Below, one piece after another: positions 52,477 through 61,769 of a stretch of DNA of 64,000 bases. Position 1 is the stretch's first letter; each line of letters opens with the position of its first letter. The stretch is taken from assembly GCA_023457435.1 (NCBI GenBank), contig JAEWLS010000015.1, positions 1 to 64,000 on the forward strand, written 5' to 3'. A program made the translations under genes and the position numbers. The notes under the pieces were generated by a model. That model ran no database searches. It had not been told where the DNA came from and was given only the letters and a program-made list of their open reading frames with translations. The DNA is from Pseudomonadota bacterium. Its GTDB lineage: Bacteria > Pseudomonadota > Alphaproteobacteria > Rhizobiales > Rhizobiaceae.

Positions 52477-53789
52477 TCGTATCGCAGCGCCTCGACGGGA
52501 TCGAGCCGCGCCGCGCGCCACGCCGGGAACAGCGTCGCGAAGAAGGACAGGAACAGCGCCATCAGCACGACGGATATCGTCTCGCCGGTATCCATGCGCG
52601 CCGGCAGCTGGCTCAGGTAATACAGCTCGGGGTTGAACAGCATCGTGCCCGAGAGCCACGAAAAGAACTGGCGAATGGATTCGACGTTCAGGCAGATCAG
52701 GATGCCGAGCGCCACGCCGGCCAGCGTCCCCAGCACGCCGATCGCCGCGCCCGTCATCAGGAATATCCGCATGACCGCGCCGCGCGTCGCGCCCATGGTG
52801 CGCAGGATGGCGATGTCGTGGCCCTTGTCCTTCACCAGCATGATCAGGCCGGAAATGATATTGAGCGCCGCGACGAGCACGATCATCGTCAGGATCATGA
52901 ACATGACGTTACGCTCGACCTGAAGCGCGCTGAAGAAGGTACGATTGCGGGCGCGCCAATCGACCGAGAAGACCTGACGCGCGGCGGCCTCCTCGATCAG
53001 CGGCCGCATCCGGTCGATGTCGTCCGGATCGTCGACGAAGACCTCGACAGACTGCGCGATGCCCTCCTGGTTGAAATAAAGCTGCGCTTCCTGGATCGGC
53101 ATGAAGACGATGGTGGCATCGAACTCCGACATGCCGATCTCGAAGATCGCCGTGACCGGATAGGTTTTCACCCGCGGGGTGGTGCCGAAGGGCGTAACGT
53201 CACCGTCAGGCGAGATCAGCGTAAGCCCGTCGCCGAGGGACAGGCCTAGGTTCTGGGCCATGCGCTGGCCGATGGCGACCCCCTCGCCCGCGGCGAAGCC
53301 GGTGATCGAACCCTGGCGCATGTTTCCTGCGACAAGCTCGATCTTGGCCAGGTCGTCCGCACTGATGCCGCGCACGAGCGCACCAGTACCGGCCCCGACA
53401 TTGCCCGAGGCGAGCACCTGGCCCTCGACCAGCGAGATCGCGAACTTCACGCCGTCCACGCCCTCTATGCGCTTGACCACGTCATTGTAGTCGTCGAGCG
53501 GCCGGTCCATGGGCTGCAGGATGAGATGCCCGCCTATGCCGAGGATTCGGTTCAGCAGCTCGGTGCGGAAGCCGTTCATCACCGCCATGACGACGATCAG
53601 GGTCGCGACGCCCAGCATGATGCCGATGAAGGAAATCAGCGCGATGACCGAGATCACCGTCTCCTTGCGGCGCGAACGCAGATAGCGCCAGGCGACCATC
53701 CGCTCGAACGCCGAGAACGCGCCCGCGCCGCCGGCCCGCGTAGCAGCGGGCTGGGCTGGCGTGTCGGCGAGCGTCGAAGCCACGCTCAT
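52473..53789 (-). CDS. lolC: Lipoprotein-releasing ABC transporter permease LolC/LolE type
   Basis: The 438-residue membrane protein has the LolC/E layout: a first helix after FERMVAWRYLRSRRKETVISVIALISFIGIMLGVATLIVVMAVMNGF, a large periplasmic domain (about 65-280) and three C-terminal helices (NVMFMILTMIVLVAALNII; GAAIGVLGTLAGVALGILI). A single LolC/E-type permease forms a homodimer in many alphaproteobacteria (LolF-like). It overlaps proS and lolD by ATGA, so proS-lolC-lolD is one operon. Confidence 0.94.
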   Translation of the reverse strand: MSVASTLADTPAQPAATRAGGAGAFSAFERMVAWRYLRSRRKETVISVIALISFIGIMLGVATLIVVMAVMNGFRTELLNRILGIGGHLILQPMDRPLDDYNDVVKRIEGVDGVKFAISLVEGQVLASGNVGAGTGALVRGISADDLAKIELVAGNMRQGSITGFAAGEGVAIGQRMAQNLGLSLGDGLTLISPDGDVTPFGTTPRVKTYPVTAIFEIGMSEFDATIVFMPIQEAQLYFNQEGIAQSVEVFVDDPDDIDRMRPLIEEAAARQVFSVDWRARNRTFFSALQVERNVMFMILTMIVLVAALNIISGLIMLVKDKGHDIAILRTMGATRGAVMRIFLMTGAAIGVLGTLAGVALGILICLNVESIRQFFSWLSGTMLFNPELYYLSQLPARMDTGETISVVLMALFLSFFATLFPAWRAARLDPVEALRYE

Positions 53790-55114
53790 GCTTCCTTGCC
53801 GATCATGGCGAGGAGTTCGTCGATCTTCTTGACGTCGCGTTCGCCGGTGGCGCGGCGCTTGACCTCGACCGTTCCCTCGGCGACGCCGCGCGGACCGACG
53901 ATGACCTGCCAGGGAATGCCAATGAGATCGGCGGTGGCAAACTTGCCACCGGCGCGCTGGTCGGTGTCGTCAAGCAGGACTTCGCGTCCGGCGGCCTCAT
54001 AGGCTTTCACCAGCTTGTCGCAGGCCGCATCGCAGCCTGCGTCGCCTGGCTTCATGTTGATGACGACCACGTGGAACGGCGCCACCGAATAGGGCCAGAT
54101 GATGCCGGCGTCGTCATGGCTCGCCTCGATGATCGCCGCGATCAGACGCGACGGGCCTATCCCGTACGAGCCCATCGACACGAAATGCTCCTTGCCGTCG
54201 GGGCCGGTGACGCTCGCGCCCATCGGCTTCGAGTACTTCTCGCCGAAGTGGAAGATGTGTCCGACCTCGATGCCGCGCGCCGCGACCCGGTCGCCCTCGG
54301 GCACCTGGCTCCATGCCGCCTCGTCGTGCATCTCGTCGGTCGCCGCATAGGGCGTGGTGAAATCCCTGACGATGCCGGCGATCGCCGCATCGTCGGCGTA
54401 GTTCACGTCCTCGCCCGGAACCTTCAGGTTCAGGAAGTCGCGGTGGCAGAACACGGCGCTCTCGCCGGTGTCGGCCAGGATGATGAACTCGTGGCTCAGA
54501 TCGCCGCCGATCGGCCCCGTGTCGGCGCGCATCGGGATGGACTTCAGCCCGACACGCTCGAAGGTGCGCAGGTAGGAGACGAACATGCGGTTATAAGCCG
54601 CTCTCGCGCCTTCATAGTTGAGGTCGAAGGAATAGGCGTCCTTCATCAGGAATTCGCGCGAACGCATGACGCCGAAGCGAGGGCGGACCTCGTCGCGGAA
54701 CTTCCACTGGATGTGGTAGAGGTTGAGCGGCAGATCCTTATACGACTTTACGTAGGAGCGGAATATCTCCGTCACCATCTCCTCGTTGGTCGGTCCGAAC
54801 AGCATGTCGCGCTCGTGCCGGTCCTTGATGCGCAGCATCTCCTTGCCATAGTCGTCGTAGCGGCCGCTCTCGCGCCACAGCTCGGCGGACTGTATCGTCG
54901 GCATCAGTATTTCGAGCGCGCCGGCGCGGTCCTGCTCCTCGCGCACGATCTTGCACACCTTATCGAGCACACGCTTGCCGAGCGGCAGCCACGAAAACGA
55001 GCCGGCAGCCTGCTGCCTGATCATTCCGGCGCGTAGCATCAGCCGGTGCGAGACGATATCCGCCTCGCGTGGATTCTCTTTGAGGATGGGTAGGAAATAG
55101 CGCGATAGCCGCAT
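53786..55114 (-). CDS. proS: Prolyl-tRNA synthetase (short bacterial type)
   Basis: The 442-residue class II synthetase begins MRLSRYFLPILKENPREADIVSHRLMLRAGMIRQQAAGSFSWLPLG. It has the motif 2 region FRDEVRPRFGVMRSREFLMKDAYSF and motif 3 GIGPSRLIAAIIE, with the anticodon-binding domain at the C-terminus. The INS editing domain of longer ProS forms is absent, which is normal in alphaproteobacteria. The upstream frame is non-coding. It heads the proS-lolC-lolD operon. Confidence 0.96.
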   Translation of the reverse strand: MRLSRYFLPILKENPREADIVSHRLMLRAGMIRQQAAGSFSWLPLGKRVLDKVCKIVREEQDRAGALEILMPTIQSAELWRESGRYDDYGKEMLRIKDRHERDMLFGPTNEEMVTEIFRSYVKSYKDLPLNLYHIQWKFRDEVRPRFGVMRSREFLMKDAYSFDLNYEGARAAYNRMFVSYLRTFERVGLKSIPMRADTGPIGGDLSHEFIILADTGESAVFCHRDFLNLKVPGEDVNYADDAAIAGIVRDFTTPYAATDEMHDEAAWSQVPEGDRVAARGIEVGHIFHFGEKYSKPMGASVTGPDGKEHFVSMGSYGIGPSRLIAAIIEASHDDAGIIWPYSVAPFHVVVINMKPGDAGCDAACDKLVKAYEAAGREVLLDDTDQRAGGKFATADLIGIPWQVIVGPRGVAEGTVEVKRRATGERDVKKIDELLAMIGKEA

Positions 55115-55302
55115 GAAATATCCGTGTGAGGGCCGCGGGCGGAATCGACCATCGGCGGTCAGAAGTGCCGGCGCTTCATAGCTATTTCGAGGCGTGTTGG
55201 GAACCCGATGGGCAGCGCGGGCCCACTGGCGAGAAAGGAGGCAGGACTGGCATCCGATTGTGCAACGCAGCACACGAAATGAGCCAGCTTTGAGACATTT
55301 TC

Positions 55303-55331
55303 CGTGACATTGCTTTCAAGATCAGTCTAAT
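55303..55331 (+). promoter_or_regulatory. Promoter of the alpha-r9-type sRNA
   Basis: CGTGAC (55303-55308) as -35 and TCTAAT (55326-55331) as -10 are separated by 17 bp, a good fit to alphaproteobacterial housekeeping promoters (CTTGAC-N17-CTATAT). Transcription would begin near 55338 on the plus strand, away from proS. Confidence 0.55.
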
Positions 55332-55337
55332 GTGCCG

Positions 55338-55489
55338 CGCATAAACGAGCGGGCGGAATACAAATCCACCCCCTTACGCGGTCAAAGTCTTGGGAGGATG
55401 CGATCTGGGCGCGGTTCGCCGCTGCCGCCGGTAACGGAATGAAGATCGGACGCGTTCAATTGCAAGGCTTCGGCCTTGCATTTTTTTTG
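55338..55489 (+). ncRNA. Small RNA, alpha-r9 (Smr9C) family candidate
   Basis: A plus-strand transcript of about 150 bases is predicted from the promoter at 55303-55331 to a strong terminator at 55461-55489, with no open frame of interest in between. The position, between proS and the DUF1467 gene, is where Sinorhizobium meliloti Smr9C (SMc01933-proS) is encoded, and the length of about 150 bases agrees. Identity with the family is from synteny and structure, not from a covariance search. This also accounts for most of the 436-bp gap between the two genes. Confidence 0.7.
55461..55489 (+). terminator. Intrinsic terminator of the sRNA
   Basis: TGCAAGGC-TTCG-GCCTTGCA is an 8-bp perfect stem closed by a TTCG tetraloop and followed by eight or more T. 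It is oriented on the plus strand only. Confidence 0.9.
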
Positions 55490-55550
55490 TGCACCGAAAA
55501 AACTCTGAGCTTTGGTTCGTTGCTTGGTCGCAGCTCGCGCCCCCAGCGCT

Positions 55551-55817
55551 TTAGGGAGCGATGCGTGGCAGATCGTCGAAGCTGAACCCAAAATACAGCG
55601 TCAGCACATAATAAAGCCCGACGACGATGGCGGTGACCACCGTAGTGCGTAGCACCGCGCGCATCATGTGGGGACCGCGCGGTGCGCTCGCCGTCGTTCC
55701 CAGGGTCACCTCCCCTTCATCGTCCTGCGTTCGCAAGCTAAATGGCAGGATCGCGAACAGCACGAGCCACCAGACGATGAAGACGACCGCGAACAGAGAG
55801 ATCCAGGTCAACGTCAC
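55551..55817 (-). CDS. DUF1467 family membrane protein
   Basis: The 88-residue protein has two helices: the N-terminal WISLFAVVFIVWWLVLFAILPFSLRTQDD and a second, VVTAIVVGLYYVLTLYFGF. The WWLVLFA.LPF..R pattern is typical of DUF1467, found in Rhizobiales next to mce. Function is unknown. Its start overlaps the mce stop, so they are cotranscribed. Confidence 0.9.
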   Translation of the reverse strand: MTLTWISLFAVVFIVWWLVLFAILPFSLRTQDDEGEVTLGTTASAPRGPHMMRAVLRTTVVTAIVVGLYYVLTLYFGFSFDDLPRIAP

Positions 55818-56218
55818 ACCTGCTCGAGTTCGATGAGCGTGCCGTCGAAATCCTTCGGATGAAGGAAAAGGACCGGTTTGCCATGGGCGCCGGTCTTTGG
55901 CGAGCCGTCGCCAAGCACGCGCGCTCCTGCCGACGTGAGCCGGGCTGCGGCTGCCCCGATGTCTTCCACCTCGTAGCAGACGTGATGCATGCCGCCGGAC
56001 GGGTTCTTCGCGATGAAGCCGGCTATGGTCGAACCGTCGCCCAGCGGCTCGAGCAGTTCGACCTTCGTGTTGCCCAGGTCGATGAAGACGACAGTGACAC
56101 CATGCTCGGGCAGCGCGATCGGCTCCGATACTTTCGCGCCCAACATATCCCGGTACTTATGCGCGGCCGCCGCGAGGTCCGGCACTGCGATGGCCACGTG
56201 ATTCAGCCGTCCGATCAT
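55814..56218 (-). CDS. mce: Methylmalonyl-CoA epimerase
   Basis: From ATG 56218 the protein has 134 residues: MIGRLNHVAIAVPDLAAAAHKYRDMLGAKVSEPIALPEHGVTVVFIDLGNTKVELLEPLGDGS, then GGMHHVCYEVEDI and FLHPKDFDGTLIELEQ. The metal ligands His, Gln/Glu, His and Glu of the vicinal-oxygen-chelate fold are present. It interconverts (R)- and (S)-methylmalonyl-CoA in propionate metabolism, a B12-linked pathway. The upstream in-frame ATG at 56257 adds an unconserved stretch. Confidence 0.93.
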   Translation of the reverse strand: MIGRLNHVAIAVPDLAAAAHKYRDMLGAKVSEPIALPEHGVTVVFIDLGNTKVELLEPLGDGSTIAGFIAKNPSGGMHHVCYEVEDIGAAAARLTSAGARVLGDGSPKTGAHGKPVLFLHPKDFDGTLIELEQV

Positions 56219-56282
56219 CGTTTGAGGTTCCGCTGGAGAATCCGCCAACTGAGGCAAGCCATTGACGGGGAATCGCTTTCAG

Positions 56283-57953
56283 CTATCGCGTGACGAACAC
56301 GGTGACGACGGGCTTTTTGCCCCAGGCCTTGTCCGCCGCCGACCGCACCGCCCGGCGCACCGCTTCCTGGACCAGGTCGAGGTCCTTTCGCCGCTGGCGC
56401 GGGATCGAATCCACCGCCCCCATCGCGGCATCGACCATCAGATCTTCGAGCGCCTCGCCCTGGCGATCTTTCTGGGCCACCCCGATGGCTACGAGGTCCG
56501 GCTCGCCGGCCATCTCGTAGCGGTCGTCGAGCACGACGTTCACTGCCACATGTCCAGCGAACGAAAGCTTTCGGCGATCGCGAATGCCCACCGCTTCCTC
56601 GGAGCCGATCAGCCATCCATCCTTGTAGATCCGGCCGAACGGAACCTGGTCGACGATCTCGGGGTCTCCCGGTGCAAGGCGCAGCATGTCGCCGTTCCTG
56701 ACCTGCGCGACATGGGGAATTCCTGACATCGCGGCGAGCGAGCCCTGCGCGACGAGGTGCGCAGCCTCTCCGTGCACCGGCACAAGAATGCGCGGTCGCA
56801 CCCATTCATACATGCGCTTCAGCTCGCCGCGGCGCGGGTGGCCGGAGACGTGCACCAGCGCGTCGTGGTCCTCGATGATGAGGAGCCCCTGCTCGATCAG
56901 CAGGTTCTTCACGGCGATAATGGCCTTCTCGTTGCCGGGAATGACGCGCGACGAGAAGATGACGGTATCGCCGGGAGCGAGCGAAACCGAGCGCATCTCG
57001 TCGCGCGACAGCTTAGCGAGCGCCGCCTGCGGCTCTCCCTGACTGCCCGTGCAGAGGACGACCACGTTTTCGCGCGGCATGAACTGGTAGTCTTCTTCCG
57101 CGAGGAAGGGCGGCAGACCGTCGAGGTAGCCGAGTTCGGAGGCGACATCGACGACGCGCTTCATCGACCGGCCAAGCAGCACCACCTGCCGGCCGGCGTC
57201 GCGTGAAGCCTCCGCGATTGAGCGAATCCGCCCGACATTCGAGGAGAAGGTGGTGATGGCCACACGCCCCGGTGCCTTTTCGATCAGGGCCCTCAGGCTC
57301 TGGCTCACAGCCTGCTCGGTCGGGGACTCGCCGTCGCGCATCGCGTTGGTCGAATCGCACATCATGGCGACGACGCCAGCGTCGCCCAGGGCGCGGAAAC
57401 GCGCTTCGTCGGTCAGTGGCCCGATCTCTGGGGCAGCGTCGATCTTCCAGTCGCCGGTGTGGATGACGGTTCCGAGCGGCGTCGTGATCGCGAGGGAGAC
57501 CGGTTCGGGGATCGAGTGCGCGACCGGTATCGCCTCGATCGAGAATGGCCCGACCGTGAACTTCTCGCCGGCGCGGTAGATCGTCACCGGCACCTCGGGG
57601 GCACCGCGTTCGGACTGCCGCTTGGCCTCCAGCAGACCGGCCGTGAACGGCGTCATCCAGCATTGCGCCTTGAGGCGCGGCCAGAGATCGAGCAGCGCGC
57701 CATAGTGATCCTCATGCGCGTGCGTGATCACGATGCCGCGCAGCCGGGGAAGCTCGTCCTCGATAAAGCGGGTATCCGGCAGAACGAGATCGACGCCGGG
57801 GAGCGAAGCGTCCGGAAACGTCACGCCGACATCGACGATGATCCATTCGCGCAGTTCGGCGGGCCCGTAGCCGTAGAGCGCGAGGTTCATGCCGATTTCG
57901 CCGACGCCTCCGAGCGGGCAGAAGACGAGTTCGGCGCCGTCAGACCTAGCCAT
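56283..57953 (-). CDS. rnj: Ribonuclease J
   Basis: The 556-residue enzyme is an endo- and 5'-exoribonuclease of the metallo-beta-lactamase/beta-CASP group. It has LGGVGEIGMNLALY at the N-terminus, the metal motif THAHEDHYGAL, HTGDWKID, CDSTNAM, the beta-CASP region and HVSGHPRRGELKRMYEWVRPRILVPVHGEAAHL. ATG 57953 matches family starts (MARSDGAELVFCPLGG). It is 8 bp downstream of birA, an order typical for Rhizobiales, and matures rRNA and mRNA in these bacteria. Confidence 0.95.
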   Translation of the reverse strand: MARSDGAELVFCPLGGVGEIGMNLALYGYGPAELREWIIVDVGVTFPDASLPGVDLVLPDTRFIEDELPRLRGIVITHAHEDHYGALLDLWPRLKAQCWMTPFTAGLLEAKRQSERGAPEVPVTIYRAGEKFTVGPFSIEAIPVAHSIPEPVSLAITTPLGTVIHTGDWKIDAAPEIGPLTDEARFRALGDAGVVAMMCDSTNAMRDGESPTEQAVSQSLRALIEKAPGRVAITTFSSNVGRIRSIAEASRDAGRQVVLLGRSMKRVVDVASELGYLDGLPPFLAEEDYQFMPRENVVVLCTGSQGEPQAALAKLSRDEMRSVSLAPGDTVIFSSRVIPGNEKAIIAVKNLLIEQGLLIIEDHDALVHVSGHPRRGELKRMYEWVRPRILVPVHGEAAHLVAQGSLAAMSGIPHVAQVRNGDMLRLAPGDPEIVDQVPFGRIYKDGWLIGSEEAVGIRDRRKLSFAGHVAVNVVLDDRYEMAGEPDLVAIGVAQKDRQGEALEDLMVDAAMGAVDSIPRQRRKDLDLVQEAVRRAVRSAADKAWGKKPVVTVFVTR

Positions 57954-57961
57954 GATCCCTC

Positions 57962-58789
57962 CTAGACCGCAGACGCCGACGCGACTGCACCGAAATGAAC
58001 GTCGCCGGCAGCAATGGCATGTGCCACGCCGTCCGCGGTGCGGACCACGAACCGACACTCGTCGTCGATGGTCTCGAATATGCCTCGAAGCACCTGTCCG
58101 TCCAGCCGGACTGCGACTTCGGCGCCGATGCCTGCGGCGCGGGCGAGCCAGCGCTCGCGGATGGCCGCCAGTCCGCTGCCGCCGTTCCACAAGGCAAAAT
58201 AGTCGGCCCACGCGTCGGACAGGGCGGAGAACAGCCCTTCGGCGTCCACCTTCGCACCAAGTTCCTGCAGCGAGGTGGCCGGATAAGGCACGCCGGTGGG
58301 GTATGCGACGACGTTCACGCCGATCCCGATCGCAACCGCAAAGCCGCCCGCCGGCATGCTCTGCGACTCGAGCAGGATGCCGGCCAGCTTCGCACCGCGC
58401 GCCAGCACGTCGTTCGGCCATTTGAGCTCGAAGCGTCCGCCATTGCCGGTGTCGGCGCCGTCCGGCGCGATGGACAGCTTGCTCGCCGGCACCAGCGATT
58501 CCAGCGCGTCGCCGAGCGAGAGCCCAGCCACGAAGCCAAGCGTCGCTGCGCCGCTCAAGTCTCGCAGGTCGGACAGGAGAAGTGTGGCCGCGAGGTTGCC
58601 CTCGTGCGTTTCCCAGGCGCGACCGCGGCGGCCCCGCCCGGATTCCTGGCGCTTGGAGACAAGCCATAGTTTTCCGGGATCGCCGGTCCGCGCGCGCTCC
58701 AGAGCGGTGGCGTTCGTCGAACCGACGCTGTCGAACGCCTCGAGACGATAGCCGTCAGATAGTGCAGTCGGCGCGAGGCGGAAAGCCAT
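57962..58789 (-). CDS. birA: Biotin-[acetyl-CoA-carboxylase] ligase
   Basis: The 275-residue ligase attaches biotin to acetyl-CoA carboxylase. It has DSVGSTNATALERA, the biotin-AMP loop SGRGRRGRAWETHEGNLAATLLLS, LKWPNDVLARGAKLAGILLE and GIGVNVVAYP. There is no N-terminal DNA-binding domain, so it is a ligase only, without repressor function. It lies 4 bp after nuoN. Confidence 0.94.
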   Translation of the reverse strand: MAFRLAPTALSDGYRLEAFDSVGSTNATALERARTGDPGKLWLVSKRQESGRGRRGRAWETHEGNLAATLLLSDLRDLSGAATLGFVAGLSLGDALESLVPASKLSIAPDGADTGNGGRFELKWPNDVLARGAKLAGILLESQSMPAGGFAVAIGIGVNVVAYPTGVPYPATSLQELGAKVDAEGLFSALSDAWADYFALWNGGSGLAAIRERWLARAAGIGAEVAVRLDGQVLRGIFETIDDECRFVVRTADGVAHAIAAGDVHFGAVASASAV

Positions 58790-58793
58790 CCCG

Positions 58794-60230
58794 TCAGAAA
58801 TACGCGCCGGCGGCCGCCTGCGCGATGCGGCCGATCGGCCCGCCTATCAGTACGTAGAACAAGACGAAGGCGCCGGAAACGCCGAGCACGAGGCGCAGTT
58901 CACCGGCCATCGGCAGGAACGCGCCTGCAGGCTCATCGAACCACATGATCTTGATGATGCGCAGGTAGTAGTAGGCGCCCACGACCGACGCGAGAACGCC
59001 GATGACGGCCAGCGAGTAGAGGTTCGCGTCGATGGCAGCCAGGAAGACGTACCATTTCGCCCAGAACCCGGCGAGCGGCGGAATGCCGGCAAGCGAAAAC
59101 ATGAGTATGGTCAGTACCGTCGCCATCAGCGGGTTCGTTGCAGACAGGCCCGACAGATCGGCGATGTTCTCGACGTTGCCGTCGCGGCGGCGCATCGCCA
59201 GGATGAACGCGAAGGTGCCGAGCGTCATCACCAGATAGATGAGCATGTAGATGGCGACGCCGCGCACGCCGGCCTCGCTGTTGGCCGCGAGGCCCACCAG
59301 CACGTAGCCCATGTGACCGATGGACGAGTACGCCATCAGGCGCTTGATGTTGGTCTGGCCGATTGCGGCGAACGAGCCCAGAACCATCGAGGCGATCGAA
59401 AGGAATATGATGATCTGCTGCCAGTCGGCCGCGACGGGCTGGAAGGCGTCGACCGTCAGGCGCACGAGCAGCGCCATCGCGGCCATTTTCGGCGCGGCGG
59501 CCATGAACGCGGTCACGGGCGTCGGCGCGCCCTCGTAGACGTCCGGCGTCCACATGTGGAACGGAACCAGCGAGAGCTTGAAGGCTACGCCTGCCAATAC
59601 GAACACAAGGCCGAAGACGAAGCCGACCTGGCGTTCGTTCTCGCCGAGAGCCGCAGCGATTGTGAGGAAGTCGACGGACCCGATGTAACCGTAGACCAGC
59701 GTGATGCCGTAGAGCAGCATGCCGGACGACAACGCACCAAGGACGAAATATTTCAGGCCGGCCTCGGTGGCGCGCGCGCTGTCGCGATTGATCGCCGCCA
59801 GCACGTAGATCGCAAGCGACTGCAGTTCGAGCCCAAGATACAGCGCCAGCATGTCGTTGGCCGAGATCATCAGCATCATGCCGAGCGTGCAGAGCACGAC
59901 GAGAACCGGAAACTCGAAGCGGTCGAAGCGTTCGGCGCGGGCGAAACCGACGGACATGATGAGCGTGATCGCCGAACCGGCGAGCGCCAGCACCTTCATG
60001 AAGCGGCTGAACGAGTCGCTGACGAACGAACCGCCGAAGCCGAGGCCTTCCTGCGGGAACAGCAGCCCCCAGGCCGCGACCGCCACGAGGAGCGCAACCG
60101 CGAGACCAGTGACCGTGGTGTTGGCGCGTTCGCCGGAGAACACTCCGATCATGAGAAGGACCATCGCGCCGACCGCAAGCGCGATCTCCGGCGTGGCGAG
60201 TGTCAGGCTGGCGAGGAGGTCGGGCGTCAT
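58794..60230 (-). CDS. nuoN: NADH-quinone oxidoreductase subunit N
   Basis: The 478-residue membrane subunit has about 14 helices and belongs to the proton-pumping antiporter-like arm of complex I. The segment KLSLVPFHMWTPDVYEGAPTPVTAFMAAAPKMAAMALLVRL carries the conserved lysine in helix 7-8, and IGQTNIKRLMAYSSIGHMGYVLVGL follows. It ends the nuo run; birA follows. Confidence 0.96.
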   Translation of the reverse strand: MTPDLLASLTLATPEIALAVGAMVLLMIGVFSGERANTTVTGLAVALLVAVAAWGLLFPQEGLGFGGSFVSDSFSRFMKVLALAGSAITLIMSVGFARAERFDRFEFPVLVVLCTLGMMLMISANDMLALYLGLELQSLAIYVLAAINRDSARATEAGLKYFVLGALSSGMLLYGITLVYGYIGSVDFLTIAAALGENERQVGFVFGLVFVLAGVAFKLSLVPFHMWTPDVYEGAPTPVTAFMAAAPKMAAMALLVRLTVDAFQPVAADWQQIIIFLSIASMVLGSFAAIGQTNIKRLMAYSSIGHMGYVLVGLAANSEAGVRGVAIYMLIYLVMTLGTFAFILAMRRRDGNVENIADLSGLSATNPLMATVLTILMFSLAGIPPLAGFWAKWYVFLAAIDANLYSLAVIGVLASVVGAYYYLRIIKIMWFDEPAGAFLPMAGELRLVLGVSGAFVLFYVLIGGPIGRIAQAAAGAYF

Positions 60231-60239
60231 TGCGATGTC

Positions 60240-61766
60240 CTAGTGCCCGGCTGCTGGGGCCGGGGCCGGCGTGTTGGCGGCTGCCGCCTCGATGGTCAGC
60301 TGAACCCGGTTGACCAGCGCGTCCACCGACGCGGCCATCGGATCGAGCAGCGCCGACGGATAGACGCCGAAGAAGATCGTCAGCACCACCAACGGATAGA
60401 TGATGGCGCGCTCGCGTCCGCTGAGATCCAGCAGACCTTTAAGGCTCTCCTTGGACAGCACGCCGAAGATGACGCGGCGATAGAGCCACAGCGCGTAGGC
60501 GGCCGACAGGATGATGCCGAGCGTCGCGAACGCCGCGACCCAGGTATTGACCTTGAACACGGCGAGCAGCGTCAGGAACTCGCCGACGAAGCCGCTGGTG
60601 CCCGGCAGGCCGACATTGGCCATAGTGAAGATCAGGAACACCACGGCGTACTTCGGCATGTTGTTGACCAGGCCGCCATAGGCCGCGATCTCGCGGGTAT
60701 GCATGCGGTCGTAGATGACGCCGACGCAGAGGAACAGCGCACCCGACACGAGGCCGTGCGAAAGCATCTGGAAGATCGCGCCCTGAACGCCCTCGACGTT
60801 CATCGCGAAGATGCCCATCGTCACGTAGCCCATATGCGCCACGGACGAGTAGGCGATCAGCTTCTTCATGTCCTCCTGCATCAGCGCCACCAGCGAGGTG
60901 TAGACGATCGCCACCACGGACAGCGTGAACACGAAGGGCTGGAACCACAGCGACGCTTCGGGGAACATCGGCAGGGAGAAGCGCAGGAAGCCGTAGCCGC
61001 CCATTTTCAGGAGGATGCCGGCCAGGATCACGGATCCGGCCGTCGGCGCCTCGACGTGGGCATCGGGCAGCCATGTGTGGACCGGCCACATCGGCATCTT
61101 CACCGCGAACGACGCGAAGAAGGCGAGCCACAGCCACGTCTGCATCTGCGACGGGAAATCGTGCGCCAGCAGCGTCGGGATGTCGGTCGTCCCGGCCTGC
61201 CAGAACATCGCCATGATGGCGAGCAGCATCAGCACCGAGCCGAGCAGGGTGTAGAGGAAGAACTTGAACGAGGCATAGATGCGCCGCTTGCCGCCCCACA
61301 CGCCGATGATGATGAACATCGGGATCAGGCCGGCTTCGAAGAAGACGTAGAACAGAACGATGTCCAGCGCGCAGAAGACGCCGATCATCAGCGTCTCGAG
61401 CAGCAGGAAGGCGATCATGTACTCCTTCACGCGCTTCTCGATCGCCTGCCACGAGGCGAGGATGCAGAGCGGCATCAGGAAGGTCGTCAGGATGACGAAC
61501 AGCATCGAGATGCCGTCGACGCCCATGCTGTACGAGATGCCGGAGTCGAGCCACTCGACCTTCTCGACCATCTGGAAACCAGGGTCGTTCGGGTTGAAGC
61601 CGATCCAGATGAACAGCGACAGCAGGAAGGTGAAGACGGTGGTGAGCAGCGCGACGTTGCGGATGTTGCGCAGCGCTGCGCGGCCGTCGTCCCTGATCAG
61701 CAGGATCAGGAACGCGCCGACCAGCGGCAGGAACGTAACCGTCGAGAGGATGGGCCAGTCGGTCAT
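60240..61766 (-). CDS. nuoM: NADH-quinone oxidoreductase subunit M
   Basis: The 508-residue subunit has about 14 helices. Recognisable parts are MDGISMLFVILTTFLMPLCI (seen here as GVDGISMLFVILTT), the antiporter core AVKMPMWPVHTWLPDAHVEAPTAGSVILAGILLKMGGYGFLRF and MQEDMKKLIAYSSVAHMGYV. It pumps protons as part of complex I. It lies 3 bp after nuoL and 9 bp before nuoN. Confidence 0.97.
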   Translation of the reverse strand: MTDWPILSTVTFLPLVGAFLILLIRDDGRAALRNIRNVALLTTVFTFLLSLFIWIGFNPNDPGFQMVEKVEWLDSGISYSMGVDGISMLFVILTTFLMPLCILASWQAIEKRVKEYMIAFLLLETLMIGVFCALDIVLFYVFFEAGLIPMFIIIGVWGGKRRIYASFKFFLYTLLGSVLMLLAIMAMFWQAGTTDIPTLLAHDFPSQMQTWLWLAFFASFAVKMPMWPVHTWLPDAHVEAPTAGSVILAGILLKMGGYGFLRFSLPMFPEASLWFQPFVFTLSVVAIVYTSLVALMQEDMKKLIAYSSVAHMGYVTMGIFAMNVEGVQGAIFQMLSHGLVSGALFLCVGVIYDRMHTREIAAYGGLVNNMPKYAVVFLIFTMANVGLPGTSGFVGEFLTLLAVFKVNTWVAAFATLGIILSAAYALWLYRRVIFGVLSKESLKGLLDLSGRERAIIYPLVVLTIFFGVYPSALLDPMAASVDALVNRVQLTIEAAAANTPAPAPAAGH

Positions 61767-61769
61767 GGT

